This document shows, in pieces, positions 60,375 to 64,000 of a DNA stretch of 64,000 bases (position 1 is its first letter; every line of letters begins with the position of its first letter). The notes under the pieces were generated by a model. The model saw only the letters and a list, made by a program, of their open reading frames with translations, had not been told where the DNA came from and searched no databases. The stretch is from Raineya sp964654605. GTDB lineage: Bacteria > Bacteroidota > Bacteroidia > Cytophagales > Thermonemataceae. The stretch covers positions 1 to 64,000 of the forward strand of contig CAZZLW010000071.1 of assembly GCA_964654605.1 (NCBI GenBank). Reading direction: 5' to 3'. The translations under genes were made by a program, and so were the position numbers.

Positions 60375-61248
60375 TGAGTTTTTTTCTGATTGTAGCAATT
60401 TCTTTTTTGGAAATTCCAGTTAGCTCTGCAATAGTTTCATCATCAAAACCCTTTTGGATAGCTTTTTGAACAACCTCTTCTTTGGCTTTTTCAATGCCTT
60501 TTTCAATCCCTTCCTGAAATCCTTTTTCCATACCTTCTAAAAGCGTTGTTTCCAAAACATTTTTCCAATCGCGAGCATATTTTTCGCTTTGTATATATGC
60601 GGCTCTTTCTTTGGGCGAGTAATTGGCAATTTCAGCGGTACGGAATAACTTTGAAAACACCCTTTCTTTCACTTTGGGAGGCATCTGGTCTAATTTGGTG
60701 AGATTTTTTAACACGTAAAGCCATTTATCCAAATGATTTTTCAGCTCTTTTTCCTGCTTTTCAAATTTGGGCATTTCAATATAAATAAATCGCAATTTCT
60801 CATTAAAAACTTTTCCTGTATGCTTTTCTATCAGTTGCACATCGTGAATGTATTGTGTGGGGTGGGTATCGTCAAAGGTGAAATCCATTAGAGCAATGGT
60901 ATAAACTGCATTGAGTTTGAAGTTCCAGTCGCCAGTGGTGGCTTGCTCTTGCAGAGGAAAAGTGGCATAATAAAGACTTCTGTCTTTGAAATAAAGTTGT
61001 CTTGCTTTTTGTAGTTCTACGATATACTTTTCACCCTTATCATTTTCGCAATAAAGGTCAAAAATGGCTTTGCGGTCTTCGGGGGTATTGCCCAAGTTTT
61101 CGGTTTTAAGAAAATTTAGCGTTTTGATTTTACCCTTTTCAGGTAATAGACTTTCCAGAAAATCAATGAGTAAGTCTTTGTTTTCTTCTGTTCCAAAAAT
61201 TTTTTTGAAACCAAAATCAGTAAAAGGATTGATATAACGCCCGGGCAT
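60367..61248 (-). CDS. Rpn/PD-(D/E)XK nuclease family protein
   Basis: 293 residues from MPGRYINPFTDFGFKKIFG, the family's characteristic beginning; an upstream start is unsupported. The nuclease core is visible in FDLYCENDKGEKYIVELQ (Asp, then the E-x-Q form of the E-x-K motif). The central FKLNAVYTIALMDF and IYIEMPKFEKQEKEL blocks are typical. The tail has GIEKGIEKAKEEV-like short repeats ending in a helix-turn-helix-like TIAELTGISKKEIATIRK. Relatives are called recombination-promoting nucleases or transposase-like, but no inverted repeats flank the gene and it does not look mobile. Upstream of it are 206 bases without a gene. Confidence 0.9.
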   Translation of the reverse strand: MPGRYINPFTDFGFKKIFGTEENKDLLIDFLESLLPEKGKIKTLNFLKTENLGNTPEDRKAIFDLYCENDKGEKYIVELQKARQLYFKDRSLYYATFPLQEQATTGDWNFKLNAVYTIALMDFTFDDTHPTQYIHDVQLIEKHTGKVFNEKLRFIYIEMPKFEKQEKELKNHLDKWLYVLKNLTKLDQMPPKVKERVFSKLFRTAEIANYSPKERAAYIQSEKYARDWKNVLETTLLEGMEKGFQEGIEKGIEKAKEEVVQKAIQKGFDDETIAELTGISKKEIATIRKKLNG

Positions 61249-61454
61249 ACTTGTTTTTTTCCACAAAAATACTAAAATTTCGCTTTCTAAAAAACTTATC
61301 CATCTTTGCAAGGTTTATTGAATCTGAAAAAAAAATTGGCTTTCAACAACTTAAAGTGTTTGCTTTTGGGAAATTGCTTTGAGTTCATCATAATTCATTT
61401 ACCTTTTGGACTTTGGAAGTATCAATGGAAAAGGCTTAAAAATCCCACTACAAA

Positions 61455-62978
61455 ATGAAAAAATTTTGGCTACTATATTTGTGTCTGTTTTTATTTGAAG
61501 GGTTTGTGGCAAATGCTTTACCTACGGATACGCTGTTATTTCCTGCTCGGAATGCTACATCAGTTCCCAGTAATGTTCGCCTGAAAATTTATTTCAACGA
61601 AAATATCCAAAAAGGCACTGCGGGTAGTGTGAGAATTTTTGATGCTACGAGTAACAATCAAATTTTTTTCATTCCAATTACTTGCAGTTGTATTACGGTT
61701 TCGGGAAATTCGGCAGAAATAGTAATGCCTGCTTCGCTTTCTTTCAATCAGGTGGTTTATGTTCTGATTTCCTCAGGTGCTTTCAAAAATATGCTCAATC
61801 AGGATTTTGCAGGCTTTGATGATGCCTTCGATTGGCGTTTTTCTATTGCCAATGGGCTTGTTACGCATCAAAGTTTTAACCCTGCTCCCAATACGCAGTG
61901 CCTTTCTTTACAACAAAACACCTTTCAAATTACGCTTTCTGCTCCTGTAATGGCAAGTCCTTCGGGAAAAATCAGAATTTATGAAAAAGCGACAAATACG
62001 CTACACGAGCTAATTCCTGTGCAAAGTTCTCGGGTACTTATTAGTGGGCAGGCAGTTTCTTTTTTGATAAATCAGCCCTTACAGCCTTTTCGGGAATATT
62101 ACATAACCATTGACCCTGGAAGTTTCAAAACCTCGGCAGGGGCAGTGTATGAAGGTATCTACGATAGTTCTGTATGGCAATTTCGTACCACTCTGGCAAA
62201 GCCGCAAAGCACCCAAGCAAATTTATCGGTCTGTGCAAGTAGTTCTGTTTTGTTGAGGGTTACTCACCCTACTGCTACGCAATTTCGTTGGTACAGAGGT
62301 AGCAATCCTAATCCTATTACCAATGCCATAGGGCAGGTCATCAGTACAGACACGGTTCGTATCCAGATTACGCAGAGTACTATTTTGTATGTGAGTGCTT
62401 GGCAAGCGGGTTGCGAAAGCGAAAAAACGGCTATTGAAATTATTGCAAATCCATTACCTAACCCCACCTTGCCTCCTGCTGAAATTCGTATAGGCAGAAA
62501 TGTTCCATTTACATTAGAAGCCAATGGTGGCGTATTGTATCAGTGGCAACCTTCGGAAGGGCTTTCCTCGCCCAATTCAGCTATTACGCAAGCTATCGTA
62601 ACAGAAAATACGGCTTTTCAGGTAACTATCACCAATGCCGAAGGGTGTAGCGTAGTGAGAACCGTGCGGGTGGTTGTTGATGATAGCGAAAAGGATTTCT
62701 TCTTACCCACACTTTTTAGCCCTAATAATGACGGCATACACGACTATTTGAGGGTTATGGGAAAAAATATTGCTGAAATAGAGTGGAGCATCTATGATAG
62801 AAACGGAAAACTGCTGTATCGGACTCGCAATGTATCAGAAGCTATGAATACAGGTTGGGACGGCACTTTTCAGGGTGTTCCTCAGCCCCAAGAAATGTAC
62901 ATCTGGACTATTCAGGGGAAATTTTCAGATGGCTCACCACTTCCTCAAAAAGCGGGCAATGTACTTCTTTTGCGTTAG
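61455..62978 (+). CDS. Secreted protein with Ig-like domains and type IX secretion C-terminal domain
   Basis: 507 residues. A signal peptide (MKKFWLLYLCLFLFEGFVANA) precedes two SbsA/Big_5-like Ig-fold domains (PARNATSVPSNVRLKIYFNENI at about 30-130, and FNPAPNTQC...ITLSAPVMASPSG to about 265), then two Ig-like/PKD-type strands and a CHU_C domain: FFLPTLFSPNNDGIHDYLRV, WSIYDRNGKLLYRT and WDGTFQGVPQPQEMYIW (about 415-507). CHU_C is the type B sorting signal of gliding/T9SS proteins, so this is exported through the type IX system and probably surface attached. Short for such adhesins. Ligand unknown. Confidence 0.9.
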   Translation: MKKFWLLYLCLFLFEGFVANALPTDTLLFPARNATSVPSNVRLKIYFNENIQKGTAGSVRIFDATSNNQIFFIPITCSCITVSGNSAEIVMPASLSFNQVVYVLISSGAFKNMLNQDFAGFDDAFDWRFSIANGLVTHQSFNPAPNTQCLSLQQNTFQITLSAPVMASPSGKIRIYEKATNTLHELIPVQSSRVLISGQAVSFLINQPLQPFREYYITIDPGSFKTSAGAVYEGIYDSSVWQFRTTLAKPQSTQANLSVCASSSVLLRVTHPTATQFRWYRGSNPNPITNAIGQVISTDTVRIQITQSTILYVSAWQAGCESEKTAIEIIANPLPNPTLPPAEIRIGRNVPFTLEANGGVLYQWQPSEGLSSPNSAITQAIVTENTAFQVTITNAEGCSVVRTVRVVVDDSEKDFFLPTLFSPNNDGIHDYLRVMGKNIAEIEWSIYDRNGKLLYRTRNVSEAMNTGWDGTFQGVPQPQEMYIWTIQGKFSDGSPLPQKAGNVLLLR

Positions 62979-63023
62979 CACAACTTTTTCTGTTCTAAAA
63001 GCGTTTTGCAAAATAAAAATCTA

Positions 63024-63881
63024 ATGAATGCTTTACTTTTGCTTGCTGTAATTTTGCTCGTTTTGCTTGTAGCGGGTGCTGTGGTCTATGCTTATTTGTA
63101 TCGTTTTTTGTTCAAAACAGCCCCTAATAGTCCTCAAAACTTTTTACAAAAGAAAGAATTTACAGAAAAAAAGCGTATTCTTTTTGCAGGAGATAGCCTC
63201 ACTTGTGGCAATATGAGTGCCAATTATACCGAAATGGTAGCTAAACAACTTGGCGAGCATTATGAGTATATCAATGCAGGAGTAAATGCGGATTTGGCTT
63301 ACAATCTATTGCAAAGACTTGATGAAATTATTGCTTGCAAGCCACAATTTGTGAGCATACTTATTGGTACAAATGATGCCAATGCTACGCTTTTCAAAGA
63401 AAATCAGGCGGTTTATCAGAAACTGAAAAAACTTCCACAACCTGCTACAATTTTTTGGTATGAAGAAAATCTTTGCAAAATCGTAGAACGTCTGCAAAAT
63501 GAAACTTCTGCCCAAATAGCACTTATTTCAATGCCTGTTTTAGGCGAAAACCTGCATCATAAAGCCCACACACACATCAGAGAATATGTAGAAGTAGTGA
63601 AAAAAACTGCCCAAAAGTATCAGGTAGCTTATTTGCCTTTTTATGAAAAACACGTAGCATTTTTGGAGCAAAAGCCTGCTACTCGCAAGCAATATCACCC
63701 AAACCACAAACTTATTGAACTTGCAATGTTTCAGCGATACATTTTAGGTAGAACCTGGGACGAAATTGCTCAAACACACGGCTTTCATACAGTTACAGAC
63801 TTCATTCACCTCAATAGTGTAGGGGCAAAAATACTTGCTGAATTAGTTTGTGAGTGGATTGAGACTACAACTAAATTTTAG
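63024..63881 (+). CDS. Membrane-anchored SGNH/GDSL hydrolase
   Basis: 285 residues from MNALLLLAVILL; the TTG 18 bases upstream is less likely. A membrane segment (3-25) anchors the enzyme, facing outward. Block I is FAGDSLTCGN with the nucleophile S58, block III is IGTNDAN, and the catalytic pair D259 and H262 lies in DFIHLNSVGAKIL. Such enzymes hydrolyse esters of lipids, acetylated polysaccharides or peptidoglycan; the substrate is not visible. The gene follows the T9SS-type gene by 45 bases. Its stop overlaps the convergent aminotransferase end by 11 bases. Confidence 0.9.
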   Translation: MNALLLLAVILLVLLVAGAVVYAYLYRFLFKTAPNSPQNFLQKKEFTEKKRILFAGDSLTCGNMSANYTEMVAKQLGEHYEYINAGVNADLAYNLLQRLDEIIACKPQFVSILIGTNDANATLFKENQAVYQKLKKLPQPATIFWYEENLCKIVERLQNETSAQIALISMPVLGENLHHKAHTHIREYVEVVKKTAQKYQVAYLPFYEKHVAFLEQKPATRKQYHPNHKLIELAMFQRYILGRTWDEIAQTHGFHTVTDFIHLNSVGAKILAELVCEWIETTTKF

Positions 63882-64000
63882 CCAATTTTTCTACCGCTTT
63901 TTCCAGCGTTTCATTTTCTTTGGCAAAGCAAAAACGCAGAAGTTTATGGTCGTTTTGTTTGTTGTAAAAAACTGACAGCGGAATAGGGGCTACTCCAAAC
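63871..64000 (-). CDS. C-terminal end of a class I/II aminotransferase (partial)
   Basis: Only the last 42 residues are visible, read from the right edge. They show GVAPIPLSVFYNKQND, LRFCFAKENETLEKAVEKL and a final AKI, the conserved C-terminus of PLP-dependent methionine/kynurenine-type aminotransferases (YbdL group), including the arginine that binds the substrate carboxylate in the RFCFAK block. The body of the gene lies outside the window, so substrate is not decided. Confidence 0.8.
   Translation of the reverse strand, partial: FGVAPIPLSVFYNKQNDHKLLRFCFAKENETLEKAVEKLAKI

Noticed and set aside
60367..61248. Rpn-family gene as a mobile element (often annotated as transposase)
   Set aside because: No terminal repeats, target duplications or composition shift flank it; the nuclease is a single chromosomal gene coupled to an ABC ATPase.

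Overview
The window is one stretch of an AT-rich chromosome from a member of the Bacteroidota, most likely a Cytophagales-type bacterium. The support is a set of lineage-typical genes: a type IX secretion (CHU_C) C-terminal domain, a GLPGLI-like protein paired with an outer-membrane barrel protein, DUF4270, DUF3098, DUF6702 and DUF6452/DUF6048-like genes, a short stand-alone starch-synthase domain, and promoters of the TAnnTTTG type instead of TATAAT boxes. Coding density is high. No stretch longer than 300 bases lacks a gene, and no prophage, integrase, insertion sequence, rRNA operon or CRISPR array was seen.

Layout. 1-7.6 kb: a response-regulator fragment, a haem globin, malate dehydrogenase, NuoH, an ACMSD-type amidohydrolase and a large membrane GAF/PAS sensor overlapping it. 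7.6-12.5 kb: HtpG, a TolC-type channel, trigger factor and tRNA-Leu(UAG). 12.5-25.4 kb: a BamA/TamA-like barrel protein, dienoyl-CoA isomerase, a small orphan protein, an M1 peptidase, the barrel/GLPGLI pair, an unusual potassium-channel-like protein, phosphofructokinase and a barrel protein. 25.4-42.6 kb: FtsQ-FtsA, CobT, a glycosyltransferase, a histidine kinase, urocanate hydratase, CarB without its allosteric domain, the NAD(P)HX repair enzyme, UppP, a bestrophin-like channel and Lnt. 42.6-51 kb: PurH, PdhA, PlsC, DnaN, an Smr protein, FabD and TyrS. 51-64 kb: envelope proteins, a metal-chelate binding lipoprotein, a DEAD-box helicase, GlmS, DUF4270 with the short starch-synthase domain, an ABC ATPase behind an Rpn-family nuclease, a T9SS-type adhesin-like protein, a membrane-anchored SGNH hydrolase and the end of an aminotransferase gene.

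Most genes are housekeeping genes, scattered as singletons or short runs rather than pathway operons: nuoH, carB, hutU, cobT and ftsQA all lack their usual partners here. Envelope work is the main shared theme (UppP, Lnt, PlsC, GlmS, BamA-like, TolC, several barrels).

The most unusual signal is non-coding: a 138-142 bp interspersed element present three times (3241-3378, 16863-17004 on minus, 27621-27761). Its ends are imperfect inverted repeats, and each copy points toward the next gene. A second, more degenerate repeat lies upstream of nuoH and carB, with a short match upstream of the DUF6452-like gene. The potassium-channel-like gene at 20.8-23.0 kb has a central block of clearly lower GC, as if a module had been exchanged.
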